In this document: piece by piece, positions 1 through 12,944 of the stretch
Numbering within the stretch: the first letter of the stretch is position 1
Layout of the letters: each line of letters opens with the position of its first letter
NCBI GenBank assembly: GCA_963978895.1
Contig: OZ022238.1
Location: 11,717,342 to 11,781,341 of the forward strand
Reading direction: 5' to 3'
Length of the DNA: 64,000 nt
DNA from: Erpobdella octoculata
Taxonomy: Eukaryota > Annelida > Clitellata > Hirudinida > Erpobdellidae
Program-made: the position numbers and the translations under genes
Notes under the pieces: generated by a model
What the model saw: only the letters and a program-made list of their open reading frames with translations
The model's database searches: none
What the model was told of the DNA's origin: nothing

Positions 1-25
1 TAATTTTTTCCTTTTTATCCGTCAG

Positions 26-113
26 GTGTCCTGCTGATTGTTTCCATAGGGGTCTCGCTCGGAGTCTTCTTCGGCGGAATCCTTCTTTCCTTGGTGGCAG
101 TCTTTGTTAGGAA
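26..113 (+). CDS. penultimate exon of a membrane protein, transmembrane segment
   Basis: The exon lies between a textbook acceptor (pyrimidine run ending CCGTCAG at 25) and a donor (GAA|GTAAGC at 114). Only one reading frame is open, and it encodes about 28 residues of almost pure hydrophobic, Gly-rich sequence ending VFVRK, which is a single-pass membrane helix followed by a basic stop-transfer end. It ends in phase 2 and joins the next exon at 442 in frame (AA|A gives Lys, then Asn-His-Arg). The helix near the C-terminus with a long tail after it suggests a type I cell-surface protein. I do not recognise the family; a semaphorin- or adhesion-receptor-like end is only a guess. The rest of the gene lies left of the window. 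Confidence 0.72.
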
Positions 114-177
114 GTAAGCGAGGTTGATTGGGGTTGATGTAAAAAAATTATAGGTCGTTGTGGTAAAAGTGGTCGTT

Positions 178-244
<67 letters not shown>

Positions 245-441
245 AGAATTAGTTAGGCACACTTATTGAGGTTGTAATGGTAATGGTTGTATTTTTTTGC
301 ATGTTTTGAGATTATATTGTAGTAGTAATTGTAATTACCTTTTTAAATTGTATTAGGCAGAAATTAATTTAAAAAAATTCTAATGTAGTCATCATTATTA
401 TTATTCTTTGTTAATTTAATTTATTAAATCTCCCCAATGAG
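114..441 (+). other. intron with (GTA)n microsatellite
   Basis: A 328-bp intron between GTAAGC at 114 and the acceptor AATGAG ending at 441. It is AT-rich and carries a (GTA/TAG)n run at about 180-243. The two flanking exons are phase-compatible, which is the main support. The acceptor is weaker than the one at 25 because its pyrimidine tract is interrupted. Confidence 0.65.
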
Positions 442-1093
442 AAACCACCGAAACGCTCATCACAATTTTCTCCAAGAGCTCTTTACTGACACCCCATCGC
501 CGCAAGTGACAGTGCGGCAGCACCAGCACCGTCAGCATCACCACCATCAGCATCCTCACTTCAGCCAGCACCATGCCAGCTCTCCCATCTACGCCCAACA
601 AACCGGAAGCTCGAGCTTCGAGTCGCCGTCCACTTCTTGTCTGGCTGACGTCATTTCCGGCCACCAGTTCTCCGTATCGGCGGCTAGCGTTGGAGGCTTT
701 GTCCAGCTCAGTCCGGCTAGCGCTAGCTGTAGCGAGTGTTACCGAGAGCTACAGCGTGACGACTCGACAATTAAAGACTCCGGTGGCTGGGGAAGTGCCG
801 ACAGATTTCTCAACTGTGGCGGTTTCGCTCCCGTCGAAGGTACTCTCTGCGACAATTTCACAGCTTGCAACAACCCATGCAGCTGCCACGTCGTTGTGTG
901 CAGCAGCAGCAGCATGAACAACGGCAGTAGCAGTTCTAGCAGCGGAAGTGGTGACATCGGCACTAAGCAGCAGCCCATCGTAAGTTCTGATATCCGACTT
1001 GTAACATTTAAAGGAGAAAGTTGTAGTAATTCAAACAACCAGCCAAAGTTTGACAATTTGCCATTAGCTGATTCTCCGTCCTTAGTCGGCTAA
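442..1093 (+). CDS. terminal exon, His/Gln/Ser-rich cytoplasmic tail
   Basis: This exon continues the membrane protein for 216 residues to a TAA at 1091-1093. An ATG at 437 opens the same frame, but position 442 fits the splice phase of the upstream helix exon, so the exon reading is preferred. The tail starts with Asn/His-rich basic sequence. It then has a His/Gln block (residues about 25-50), a Ser-rich middle with scattered Cys, a pure Ser/Gly run (about residue 165) and a C-terminus ending in Ser-Leu-Val-Gly. No enzymatic fold is visible, and low complexity with many Ser/Thr suggests a flexible, phosphorylatable tail. Local GC is well above the flanking DNA, as expected for coding sequence. 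The opposite-strand frames here are shadows. Confidence 0.72.
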
Positions 1094-1152
1094 GAATCAT
1101 TTATTATTTGACAGTTAATATTTAGCGATTTAAAACAATTACATAATTGTTT

Positions 1153-1177
1153 AATAAATACGTTTTTCTTGAATAAA
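1153..1177 (+). terminator. polyadenylation signals
   Basis: Two canonical AATAAA hexamers, at 1153-1158 and 1172-1177, lie 60-85 bp after the stop codon of the membrane protein. They fit a short 3' UTR. Confidence 0.6.
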
Positions 1178-1360
1178 TTAAATAACTTTTGGATGCACCT
1201 AAATATGTTTATGTTTATTTAATAATTTGATTATTAAATACTTCTATTTTTTTATTCACCTCATTGTCTTACTTTCCATATATATGTTAAACTCTCGTTT
1301 AGTTTGAAAAACCATTTTTTCGTACATGTATAGTGCATATTTGTATGCATATGCCTATGC

Positions 1361-1787
<427 letters not shown>

Positions 1788-2187
1788 ACTGTACGCGTTA
1801 TAGAAACAAACGCACTACGTTACATTACAAGGATTGACATAAACATCACACGGCCAAGATTACTTCACCAGCCACGACAGCGACACATCGTCACAGCGGC
1901 TTCAACATCACTCATTCACCCCATCACTCAGGCCGCGGATAGCTGGATTGCTCCCGGTGGAGAGTGGAGGTATTAACCCCTACATGGAGTTGATCCGAGA
2001 TGCCACACAAGGCCCGATATTTGAAACAAGAAAGGACTCGCAGGAGTCGTTTTACTAACCCAGCTTTTGAGAGGAGCCATCTTTCTTGCTTGTTTGCTTT
2101 ATTGTTTTCATTCATTCGCTCACAAGCACGCATACGAAAAATAAAAAAAATATGGAAAGGGATGATGGAAAAAATATTTTCGGAAAA
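1788..2187. other. no gene seen
   Basis: Intergenic sequence of mixed composition. I see no open frame with recognisable content and no clear repeat ends. Confidence 0.5.
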
Positions 2188-2240
2188 AGAGAGAGAGCGA
2201 AAAAGAGAGAGGGTGAAAAAGAGATAGAAAGGGAGAGAAC

Positions 2241-2274
<34 letters not shown>

Positions 2275-2290
2275 AAGAGAGAGAGAGAGA

Positions 2291-2337
<47 letters not shown>
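2188..2337 (+). repeat. (GA)n-rich purine tract
   Basis: Imperfect AG/AGA repeats interrupted by AAAG, making a polypurine strand of about 150 bp. Confidence 0.9.
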
Positions 2338-2338
<1 letters not shown>

Positions 2339-2743
2339 AGCGTGACAGTTACAAACGAATGTAAACTATGATAAATAAGCGTAGAAATACAAAAGTTATA
2401 GGAAGAGTTATAAGTGGGAATAGAAAGTAAGAACGAGAGAGATAAAGAGAAAGACGTTCAGAAAAAGATGGGTATCTGTTTCCGTGTAATAACATGGCGA
2501 CACCGTTGAAATTGATTTGACCCTGGCCGGTTTTGAACAAAATGCAGGCCTGAAAGTGTCGTTTTGGTTTGTTTATGCTTCTGGTACGGTCAGTCATTAT
2601 CATGATTATTATAATAATAATTATGATCATGATTATTATTGCTGTTGTTATCATTATTATATATATGTATTGTCATTTCTACTGCGATTTGATATACGCT
2701 AACATCATCTTTATCACAGTTTTCATCAATAACGAAGACACCC

Positions 2744-3095
<352 letters not shown>

Positions 3096-4690
3096 CGCGC
3101 AAAATTCAAAGAGTTCTTTTGATTTTAACTTTTAAAATAAAGTTAATATAAAATTGATAACAAAAAATCTGTTAACTATTGACTTAGGAAGGAATTTTAA
3201 TATAACATTTTAGATGAAAAATTTTAGATATTTGCCGCTATAACGTTACAGCACAAGCGAGGAATTTTCCGCTAGTCACAATAGTAAATAGTAACAATAA
3301 TTAAAAGTTTAGTTAATCGGTTTGATAAAGCACTCATGATGTTAGTATTAAAAGTTATAATTATTCAAATATCCTGCTTTTTGGTTAATTTACACCAGTT
3401 CTTCAATCCGAGTCTCGTCAGATGGATTGAGAGACAACTTTCTTGTTAGTATATATTATATTATTATATTTGTATTTCACTTATAGCAATTTATAAGTTT
3501 ATATCTATTACTGTCTGCCATTTCTAATACTAATAATTATAGAATAGAGTAATTCCCTAATAGTGTTACTAGTTTAGCATGCTGGATTTGATTAACTAAC
3601 TCAGACTGATATATTTTCAAAGTAGCAATACAAATAAAAAACCTATCTTTGTTAGAATTCTTTTTTAAACCATTTATTTGTCATTTGAAAAAAAAAGATT
3701 CTATCTATTCAAGTGAAAAAATTAGCATTATTTCCTGGTAAGTGCTGTTAGTTCTACAGACTCCATATCATTTCTTTTCAGTTACAGTTACACATTGTTT
3801 CATAGCATATTTGAAACAAGTAATTTAGAAAACCAGATATAATAAACATATGAAAACATTCATACTAGGTAGATATTAATAATTATAATAATGAATTTTA
3901 TTTTATTTTATTTCATTTAAAAAACTTATTCCCAGGTACTTTATACAGTATGGAAAAAATAACAGAGGAGCTAAGCAGTGTTGTCAAACTCTTAATTGAA
4001 TATATCTTTGAAGTTTTGCCATCAGAAGTATGAACTGTTCAACTTGAAATCAAGTGTCTCTTATTTATCTGGAACAACACAAAATTGCAACTTCAATGAA
4101 TTTCTAAACATTTTTTATTTGGATTGTACTGTTTAAATAACATTACATGCCACTGAAGTGTTTGCATTTCAATTGATTCTATGTTTTGGTCTTGTATTTG
4201 TTGTCAAAATTTGTCAACAGGTTTCTATGGATACTATATTAATATTTTGACACTTTTGCTCATTGTTCTTGCTATTTATGTCATTTCTTCCAAAAGAATG
4301 AATAGTAGTAGCTCATGATATAGCTCATTTTTTAGTAATTTAGCAGCAATAGATAAATAATTTATACATTCTTAGTATTCAAAAAGATTGATCTTTTGTT
4401 TATTTTTTCATTTCTTTTAAGATGAATTTTTTGTTGTTTTTTTTGCTTTTAGCAGTTGAAATAAATACAAATTTGATTCATTTTGATTTGTCTGTTTTGC
4501 TTGCAGGTTGTCTTGCTTTGTATAGTTCTGTTTTTTTTCGTATTGTTTTACTAGTCTTCTCCAGCTTTAAGATTTTTATCTAACCAAATAAAATAAATTT
4601 CCAAAATGTTTTTCTTCACTGTTTTCTAGTGCTATCAGTGGTTATATTTTTTAATGCATTTCTTAAATTACACATCTGTGGTTCACAAAA
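3096..4690. other. AT-rich intergenic DNA
   Basis: About 1.6 kb of AT-rich sequence with stop codons in every frame. I see no gene, RNA or repeat end in it. Confidence 0.6.
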
Positions 4691-4756
4691 GCAAACTGGT
4701 TAGTATAGTTGATAGAGGTGCTTTTGAGTTTGAGGTTCCATGTTCAAATCTAATCT
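4691..4756 (+). repeat. degenerate tRNA-like / SINE head
   Basis: The stretch TGGTTAGTATAGTTGATAG resembles a pol III A box with D-loop. About 40 bases further, GAGGTTCCATGTTCAAATC resembles a B box, and the spacing fits a tRNA. It does not fold into an intact cloverleaf, so a tRNA-derived SINE head or pseudogene is more likely than a working tRNA. Confidence 0.45.
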
Positions 4757-5227
4757 TTTTGTCATTTATTACTTAAGAATATCCTTATTTCAATTACGAA
4801 TGAATAGTAAAACAGCTCAAATTTAACTAAAGGATAACAATTAATATGTGAAAAAGTAAGTTAAAAAGAATAGTTTATTTCAGTATAAAAAAATCATGTT
4901 ATATAAAATAACAGAACAAAGAAAAAAAATTAACATAAAATTAGGGGCTTTTGTGCCTCCTATCTATTTCTAATATACTTAAAAAAATGAAAAGTTCTGA
5001 ATGAATAAAAAGTTCAAGTCAACAAAGCAAGATAGAGTAAAGTTATTGTGTAGATGAATTTAAATGATTTAAGCAATATATACAGCTAAAATACCATAAA
5101 TAGACATCAAATGTGATAAAAGAGCCAATTCATATAGAAAAAGCAAAGTTCATCAATTTCAATGATTATAAAGCTAAACAAAGTATTTATATATACAAAT
5201 CAAATGCAATAAGAAGTAGAAGGGGGA
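4757..5227. other. AT-rich sequence, possible SINE body
   Basis: AT-rich DNA after the tRNA-like unit. I see no gene and no obvious tail. Confidence 0.4.
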
Positions 5228-5293
5228 ACGGACATTCAATCCCCCCGGACATTTTCCCCTTGGACATTTCCCCCCGACATTTCCCCCCGGAAA
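5228..5293 (+). repeat. C-rich GGACATTTTCCCC tandem
   Basis: Three to four degenerate copies of a motif near GGACATTTCCCCCC lie in AT-rich surroundings. A related G-rich array in the opposite orientation is at 58768-58838. Confidence 0.6.
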
Positions 5294-6364
5294 TATATTT
5301 CTCTTTTATAGATTTTAACGTTATCATCAAGTAATGAATGTGTTGTAAAAAAATGGCGTTTTTGAACATAAGAAATGTGTATGTTCCTATTCAATCTCCC
5401 TAAAAATACAATACAGAATAACATTTATATCGTGCCCTTATGAAAAAACAATTCTTTCGCAAAGGCGCGCAGTTCATCAGCATCTCCTAATCAAAAAACT
5501 TATTAAAAAGACGTCTGTACTCTAATTTTAACTTGTTTAATGTCTATAGAATGACGAACATGCACTTTCCTTCAACCTCAGTAAACGCAAATGCAATATT
5601 CAAATAGTGTTAGGTTTGAATGGTTTGAAACGAAAATTTGAGAGTTTTGTTGGTCAAGTTTGACTCAAATGTATTTTTGTTCGTCGAGAATTTGAAAGAA
5701 CGAGTAGATAAATGACAATCTTGTTGTTCAGGGTTAGAGGTTTGGCCAAAACTTCCGCATTCTCAATGCTCAGTGGGTGCCGATTTAAAGAATGACGTAA
5801 TCTTAATGAGTTGCTGATTTTTGCTTGACATCTTCTACACAATAATTAGAGTTTGTGCAGTTAAATTAGTAAAACAAAATTAATTTAAGAATTATAAAAT
5901 TAAGTATTTTACCACTTCTAGACTTCACAGAAAACAGTGGGTATTAATATAGGTATATGAAAAAACTAGTGTTCTAAACTCGCAAAAACTCAATTTTGTA
6001 TTACAATTTTTAACGTTTAGCCCCAGCAAACAACGAAGAATAATCAGGACATAATCGCTTTCGGTTGGTCAAGCATATCTTACTTAGGTATAGTAATGAG
6101 ATATTAATTGCGCTATTCTGATGCCCACAGATGTCTTCGTATTTTATAATTATCTAGGTTAGATAGATAGTTGGTGTTTGGTGGAGGGTTGTTTAGTAAT
6201 ACGTTTAACTTTATTTATTCATTGAAAAAAATTGAGCTCTTAGGCTGGTGGGGGAGACAGCATCCCCAATGGTGGGACCGCGCCTGAATACCCCATATGA
6301 CGGGCTACCACATATCTTCGCTCCGTCTGAATTTCGGATATAGTCGTCGTCAACATGCGACATA
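5294..6364. other. no gene seen
   Basis: AT-rich sequence. Short open frames near 5236-5424 and 5654-5842 have no recognisable content. Confidence 0.5.
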
Positions 6365-7250
6365 CAGTATTCAATCAATCAATCAAATTGCATTTATATA
6401 GCGTTATTTCCGTGGCGTTCAATAGCGCTCGGTCATGAACTTATTAAACAGATGTGTTTTAAGTCCACGCCGGAAAGCTGTGAGAGAAGTAGAGTTAGTA
6501 AGAGAAGAAGGAAGAGAGTTCCCGAGATAGGGACCAGAGTAGGAGAAAGAGCGTTTAGGGGACGTCCATTAATTATGTCAACAATTTTTAGGCAATTTGT
6601 GACCCTCTCCACATTGTCAACAACTGTCAAACTTCCAGTCACCCCCCAACAAAATTATGTCAAACAAATTTTAGCCCTCCCCCCAAAAAAACCAACAAAA
6701 TTGCTAACAATATTTTATACGGGTTGCTTTTTATGCTAAAAATAGAAAAGTGTGGGATCTTATGGTTTTACATTACAATTTTAGGTCAATAAGTTTTATT
6801 TATTTAATTTATAGTTAAGAGTTAAGTTTTAAGTAGTGTTTTTGGGGGTAGGTAGATTCTAATTGACTGACTGGCATACAATGCATTTATTACTTTTCTA
6901 TTTTTTGATTTATTAACTCTTGTAAAAAATATATTGTTGACGTCAATTTATCTTGAACTCCCCTCTCCCCCATGTCAACAATTGTCAAACTTTTTCAAAC
7001 CCCCTCCCCCCTATTTTGTTGACATAATTAATGGATGTCCCCTTAGCAAAGAATGCTTAATAGTGAAGACGCGAAAGTGATTAAGAGAAGAAGAACGAAG
7101 ACCAGACTTAGGAGGGATATGTATTAAATTAGTTAAGTAGAGAGGAGAAGGTCAATTTTTTTTATACATTAATAAACAGATTTTAATAATCACCCTAGAT
7201 CTAAGAGGAAGCCAATGGAGAAGAACAAGAGATGGAGAGATGTGAGAGAA
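6365..7250 (+). repeat. dispersed repeat interrupted by a MITE
   Basis: After an ATCAATCAATCAA run comes TTGCATTTATATAGCG and a purine-rich body of the kind seen in dispersed invertebrate repeats. The body breaks off at 6557 and resumes at 7043 in the same style (TTAGCAAAGAATGC and onward, rich in AGAAGAAG). This fits a single repeat copy split by the element at 6558-7042. The family is not identified. Confidence 0.45.
6558..7042. mobile_element. 485-bp MITE, Harbinger-like ends
   Basis: The left end GGGGACGTCCATTAATTATG and the reverse complement of the right end (GGGGACATCCATTAATTATG) match over about 27 bp with one difference. The flanks share TTA (6555-6557 and 7043-7045), a TWA-type 3-bp target duplication as known for PIF/Harbinger elements. 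Both subterminal regions repeat GTCAACAA and runs of C or G. There is no transposase, so it must move in trans if it moves at all. Superfamily assignment rests only on the duplication and G-rich tip. Confidence 0.75.
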
Positions 7251-8829
7251 GTAGGAGGTGCGGGAAACTATGAGACGTTGTATTTAAAGCCCATAGCACG
7301 ATATAATGGCCCAATAATGCTTGTGGCATTCATTTAAAAGTTTTCGCGCGTTTCACGCTGTATGCGTGCATCGTTTAGCTTTGGATTTTCCCTCTACCAT
7401 CCATCCTTCAGAACTTTGTATGTGATCGTGCGCTGGTGTTCGCTCTCGTATCACAGTGTTTTAACACATTCGTATGTGAGCGTGTGCAAATGCGCCCTCA
7501 CTGTGTAACTTTATCAGCACTGGGCGTGCTGGCATGCACGCTAGTTCTACGATGTAACAGAAATCGCCAAAAATTAATTACCATGTCAATTTAAAAATTT
7601 GCTAAACACTGAGTGACGGAACTACCTATAATTTCAAATATTTGTAAAAATACTTATATTTTCACCATTTAAAGTTTAGCCAGTGTAATACTGTAGTTTA
7701 AAATACTAAAGTTTAAATTTAACTTTGACGTTTAACTAAAACATAAAACTAAGATAACTATTTAACATTTTTAAAATTTTCAAAATATCACGTTTGATGA
7801 AAATCGTTAAACGTTAAATAAAAAAATAGCTTTAGCAAGAAAATTTACAAAATACTGTAGCTTAAATTTGAAATTAAACCTTTAACTACAAAATTTAAAT
7901 TTTTGATAATTAATAAAAATGTAAATATTTTGCAAATAATGAGTTTGGTTCTAAAATATCAATTGGTTAAAAAGTTATTAGCGAATTAGTAATTAAAAGT
8001 TTTTATGAATGAAACAGCTAAACGTTGAGCTAGAAAACTAAAAATGCAGATTATCATTGAAATTTATCTTTTACAAAAGCTTCTAAAATTTGGTTAAAAA
8101 ATTTGACTCGGTTATCTGCAAAAAACCGAGCCACAAAATTCCTTAAATTTCAACCATTAACTAAATACTACTAAATTGGTTGTAAACGTACAGCTACAAA
8201 CTTCAGTTTTGAAACAATTTTTAAGACTCCGTTAAACATTTCACATGTAAAATTTTGGTAAATTATTTAAAGCAGTTTATAAGTTATTTGGGAAAAACCA
8301 ATAAAATGAAGCTATTGTGGACCTAACATCTATGAACTATTGTTATTTTGACATTAAACGTTGAGCTACAAAACTGAAAATTTGGAATTATGTAGAAACA
8401 TAGCAATATTTATTGCCTACAAAATTTCGTTGAAAAATTTTAATCGATTTAAAAGATATTAACAAAATACGAAGCAACAAAACTTAAGGCATGTTAAGTC
8501 TGAAGTGAAATTGACTTCGAGCTTCAGGTCGAGTGCATTAGTTAGACGATCTAAGTGATTTTTTTTTCGAAGCTCAAAAATTAATAGAGTAATAAGAAAC
8601 GAATTATGAATAATAGTTAATAATAAGTAGTTTTAAGGAGTTACTAGAAGTTCCAGCTTTTAAAAGTATTTATTTCTTCTTATTATTCGAAAAATGTGAA
8701 ATCGCGCCAAAATCGTAAAAGTCTTTAAATTCAAATTTTATTGGCGTTTAAATTTTTTTTTTTTTAAATCTCTTTCAATATTAATTTTTAACAGTTTTAG
8801 ATCAAAAACCGCTTTTCATATTACTTTAC
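7251..8829. other. AT-rich intergenic DNA
   Basis: Strongly AT-rich, with many TTTAAA-type words and no coding potential seen. The last part, before 8881, shares its end with the 2948-3095 segment. Confidence 0.55.
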
Positions 8830-8880
8830 GCGTTCAGAACTACGTCTTTCGCCGAATGCCATTTTGTAACTTTATCTAAG

Positions 8881-9591
<711 letters not shown>

Positions 9592-9616
9592 GCATCTCTC
9601 TCTGTCTCTCTCTCTT

Positions 9617-9690
<74 letters not shown>
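9592..9690 (+). repeat. (CT)n microsatellite
   Basis: About 95 bp of CT dinucleotides with a few TTT interruptions at the left. Confidence 0.95.
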
Positions 9691-9691
<1 letters not shown>

Positions 9692-10199
9692 GACAAGTTT
9701 TATCAGCTGGCTTTGGGCCTTAATTTTCTTTTTTGTAATTTTTCGCTTTTTATAATCTCTCTTTTTCTTTTTTCTATTATGACATTATTACTCTATTTCC
9801 TACTTTCTCTCACACATTTTTTTACTTTTCCTCTTTCAAGCATTTTTCTTTTTTACATTTTTCTCATCTAAATACGCCTAATCTCTTGAATTGTTGCTAT
9901 TTATCAAATTCTAGTTTTTTATTACTTTTTCGTTAACTTCTCGCTCTAATCCTTTTTCCATTTCTTAAAATAAATTCCAACGATTTTTCATCGTCTAAAA
10001 CCTCGATCGCACCGGCCTTGACACAGTTTTAAATAGGTCATCAGAGCGTAACCCTCCGTCAGTGACCTTTTTCGGCTGCGGATGAAGTCACGGTCGATTG
10101 CTTCTCAGGAGAGACTGTCGGAAAAATTGACTGATGACTGTCCGAGCCGGCTTGTAGCTTTGTTTACAATCTCGTCAAGATTAATCTCTCATCCTGTCA
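9691..10199. other. no gene seen
   Basis: Pyrimidine-rich, then GC-moderate sequence up to the inverted-repeat element at 10208. I recognise nothing. Confidence 0.45.
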
Positions 10200-10207
10200 G
10201 TCTTGGC

Positions 10208-10752
10208 CATATATATAGAATAGATATATCGGAGATGAGCAGGTTTTGAGCGAGATGCCAAGATGGCCTCCGAAAAAACGATTTAGAGTCTTTTGGATCC
10301 ATGAATATTGTATTAATCTATTTTTGGTACGACAGCGGAGACTAAACTCCGGTTTGTAAGAAACAGAAACGTCGATTTCTTATAGCTAAAAGTAGTTGAT
10401 ATGAGCTTTATTTTAATTTAACGCGATATCCGACATAAAAAATATACAATTCTAATTTACCGATAACACAGGCGACGTTAAATAGACATAAATAGACCAT
10501 CGAACTAGAGACTACGCAAATAAAATTCAATGTCAACTGAAATTTTTATAAAAAAATTTGTTAATTTTTATAAAGTTAAAAATTTATTTTGTACATAAAA
10601 AATTCTTTTTTTTCTATTAAAAAAATACTTGATTAAGTTACTATACGGTTGTAACTATCAGTTCTTCGTTTCGTATCTACGGTCTACTAGGCTGCCTCGC
10701 TAAAAGCCTTCCTAAACAACAGGCGGGCCGATATATCTATTCTATATATATG
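10208..10752. mobile_element. 545-bp non-autonomous DNA transposon with 8-bp target duplication
   Basis: The two ends are perfect inverted repeats of 25 bp, beginning CATATATATAGAATAGATAT on the left and mirrored at 10728-10752. Immediately outside stands the direct repeat GTCTTGGC (10200-10207 and 10753-10760). An 8-bp duplication is typical of hAT and P-type elements, and CA...TG tips are compatible with P. No transposase is present. Alternative phasing (TCTTGG with CC...GG tips) is possible because bases at the border are ambiguous. Confidence 0.75.
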
Positions 10753-10760
10753 GTCTTGGC

Positions 10761-11240
10761 CAACCAGCGCTTATGTGTCTCTTATCATCTTTTCGTTTCT
10801 CCCTACTTGCTTCTCTTGTTTCATCCGTCTGCATCTATGTCTCCTTCTCGTATTCTCTTTGTGCTGCACCATCTGTTTTTGGTCCCACGCTTGTGTTCCT
10901 CGGTTGTCGGGGTTGTTTGTAGAAGATAACGTCCGTGTACTGTGTACTCCTCTGTGTGCGTGCCACTGAAATTGACGGAACCAAAATATCTACCTTCTCG
11001 CTGTCCCGTCTAATTTTCTTTTTTGTTATCTAAAATGGCGTAGAAAAAGAACATTACAGAGCGGAAAACAGAAAGAAAAAAAAACAGACAAAGATGAGAG
11101 AATACATACATGGAAAATAAAGAACGGAAACATTATTAAACAAGGCTCGGTCAATTTCTTGTTCTCCTTTAATGTGGCCCATCAATTTCTTCGGCCACTG
11201 CCTCCAAATGCCACCGTCCAACGCGAACAGAAAAAAATGT
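10761..11240. other. no gene seen
   Basis: GC-moderate, then A-rich sequence. It continues the region that the 10208-10752 element interrupted. No motif is recognised. Confidence 0.4.
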
Positions 11241-11283
11241 CTCTTTTCTTCTCTCTCTCTTTCTCTCTTTCTCTCTTTCTCTA
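11241..11283 (+). repeat. short CT-rich tract
   Basis: Imperfect CTCTCTTT repeats over about 40 bp. Confidence 0.8.
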
Positions 11284-12265
11284 TTTTGTTTTTGTCAAAC
11301 AAGTAGGTCATATTATGATTATTAAACATACTAATAATAATAAATTGAAAGATAACTAAAATATTAACTGCTGAGTGTGCATTAAATAAGCAACAAATAA
11401 TATAAGTTATGAGCAAATTCATATATATTATTTAAATAAATATGCTACAAAATAATTTCAACGCACAAAAAAACTCCAATCTACACGCTTGCCAGCCTCA
11501 CAGCAAGACGCCAGATGTCGCTAAAACGACTTCCTTATGGGAGAAATAAAAAAGTCGAAAATATAAAACAAACTCTTCAAAAGAGACAAGAAAAAAAGGA
11601 ATTACATCAGAGGAAATAAAAATAGCGAACATCAAAGAAAGAACGTGGCGCTAAAAACGCAACTTATAACGCCAACTGGAAAAAAATAAAGAAAAAAACT
11701 TAACAAGCGTGACGGACGAAAGCCGCCATATTGAATGATCGATCGTCAAGGCAACCATATTTCTGCCGGGACTATTTCCGCTTGCATGCGGGGATGTGGG
11801 CCTGCTGTACCTCCCGCCTCAGCTGTTGATTCCATCGCATAGGAGACACAGAAGTGATGTTGTATGTTATTTTGCGTGTAAAATTTTCTCTTTTTCGCCG
11901 CAAAAAACTATGAATGACCTATAGTTCCACGTTTGACCTTTGATCTTATGCGACACGCAAGCTCGTAAACAAGATGCCGAACCTTACACCCGACCGTACA
12001 CAAATTTCAAGTCGAAATCTGAAAACGCAATTACTAGTAAAGAGGAGGAGTTTCAAAAAGGCGACGACAGCCATTTCTCTTTTGATTTAAAGTCATGCGA
12101 AAGCCACATTAATATTTCAATCATTTACTCGGTCAATAACATCAATCAACTCCATCATATCAAGCAGATGCGAAGGGCTTACAAGGTATTTCTACGAAGG
12201 TGTCTGGGAGGCATAACACCGTCTCTGGCGACAAGGACAAAGTATTATCTCTCGACTTTGACTTA
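11284..12265. other. no gene seen
   Basis: A plus-strand open frame at 11940-12407 overlaps the Helitron-like minus-strand coding remnant and has no recognisable content of its own. The rest is A-rich non-coding sequence. Confidence 0.4.
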
Positions 12266-12448
12266 TCATGCTTCAAATGGCCTACCTTCGGCGTTCCATC
12301 CAAGACTCGGATATCTGATGCCGCATGGGCCATGTATAATGCATTTTAGCACTGTTTCGCGAAGCCTAGGACTATTAACTCTAGGAATTTCTGCAGAAAT
12401 GAATTGATCAATTCGTTCGGGTGTTGTGAATTTATTTTCGGCTCTCAA
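12266..12448 (-). pseudogene. Helitron Rep/helicase fragment
   Basis: The minus-strand frame contains a Thr-Pro-Glu stretch, then IDQFISAEIP, then a spacer and IIHGPCG. This is the conserved block between the Rep and helicase domains of Helitron replicases, normally written near ISAEIP...MIHGPCG. The segment then loses similarity and stops, so only about 40 residues of a normally >1000-residue protein remain. It abuts the 3' end of the non-LTR element at 12.45 kb. With the Helitron N-terminal fragment at 49.8 kb, it shows that Helitrons have been active in this genome. Confidence 0.6.
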
Positions 12449-12577
12449 TGTTACAAAGATATGCGCGTGCGGCAGCCCTCTTTTCTGAAACTCAATAGAA
12501 TAGACAAATGCGACTGCTTTTCCGAAAATCTCAAAATGAAAAAATACTTATTTACACTAAATAATTTTTCTCAATAT

Positions 12578-12805
12578 TTACAGTTCTTTAGGATTATTTT
12601 GTATACATTTATAGATGATGTCGTGGCATATTTCCGAGTTCAGTTTGGTTTGGAGTGTAGTTGGTTTTTGGATCCTTTTACAAAAGTTCCCAAGTTCCAT
12701 TCCTAGTTGTGTCGTTTCTTTGCAGTGCAGCAACCAGTGCTCGATTGTTTCCTCTGTTCCACAGGTTTCGCACAAACCTGTCTCATGAAGATTCATTCTC
12801 TTCAA
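12578..12805 (-). pseudogene. C-terminal Cys/His motif of the retrotransposon
   Basis: Holds CETCGTEETIEHWLLHC, the C-x2-C...H-x4-C knuckle that ends ORF2 of RNase H-bearing non-LTR elements. Preceding residues in another frame (RLGKCRL) belong to the same domain. The stop codon at 12578 is probably the native end. Confidence 0.75.
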
Positions 12806-12944
12806 ATTTTGTTTCAGCCGACACTTTCCAAGTCGGAGTCGGGAAATGATGACTTCCTTTTTTCTGTTTGTTGTCTTGAATTTAATTTTATTTGAGACTT
12901 TTTTCGAGAGACCAGTAGTGTCGACTTTCTTGAGCAGAGTCCCA

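Noticed and set aside
4691..4756. A functional tRNA gene
   Set aside because: A and B boxes are degenerate and no cloverleaf with an acceptor stem closes.
11940..12407. 155-codon plus-strand frame
   Set aside because: It has no recognisable content and is partly antisense to the Helitron-like segment, which fits a known motif.
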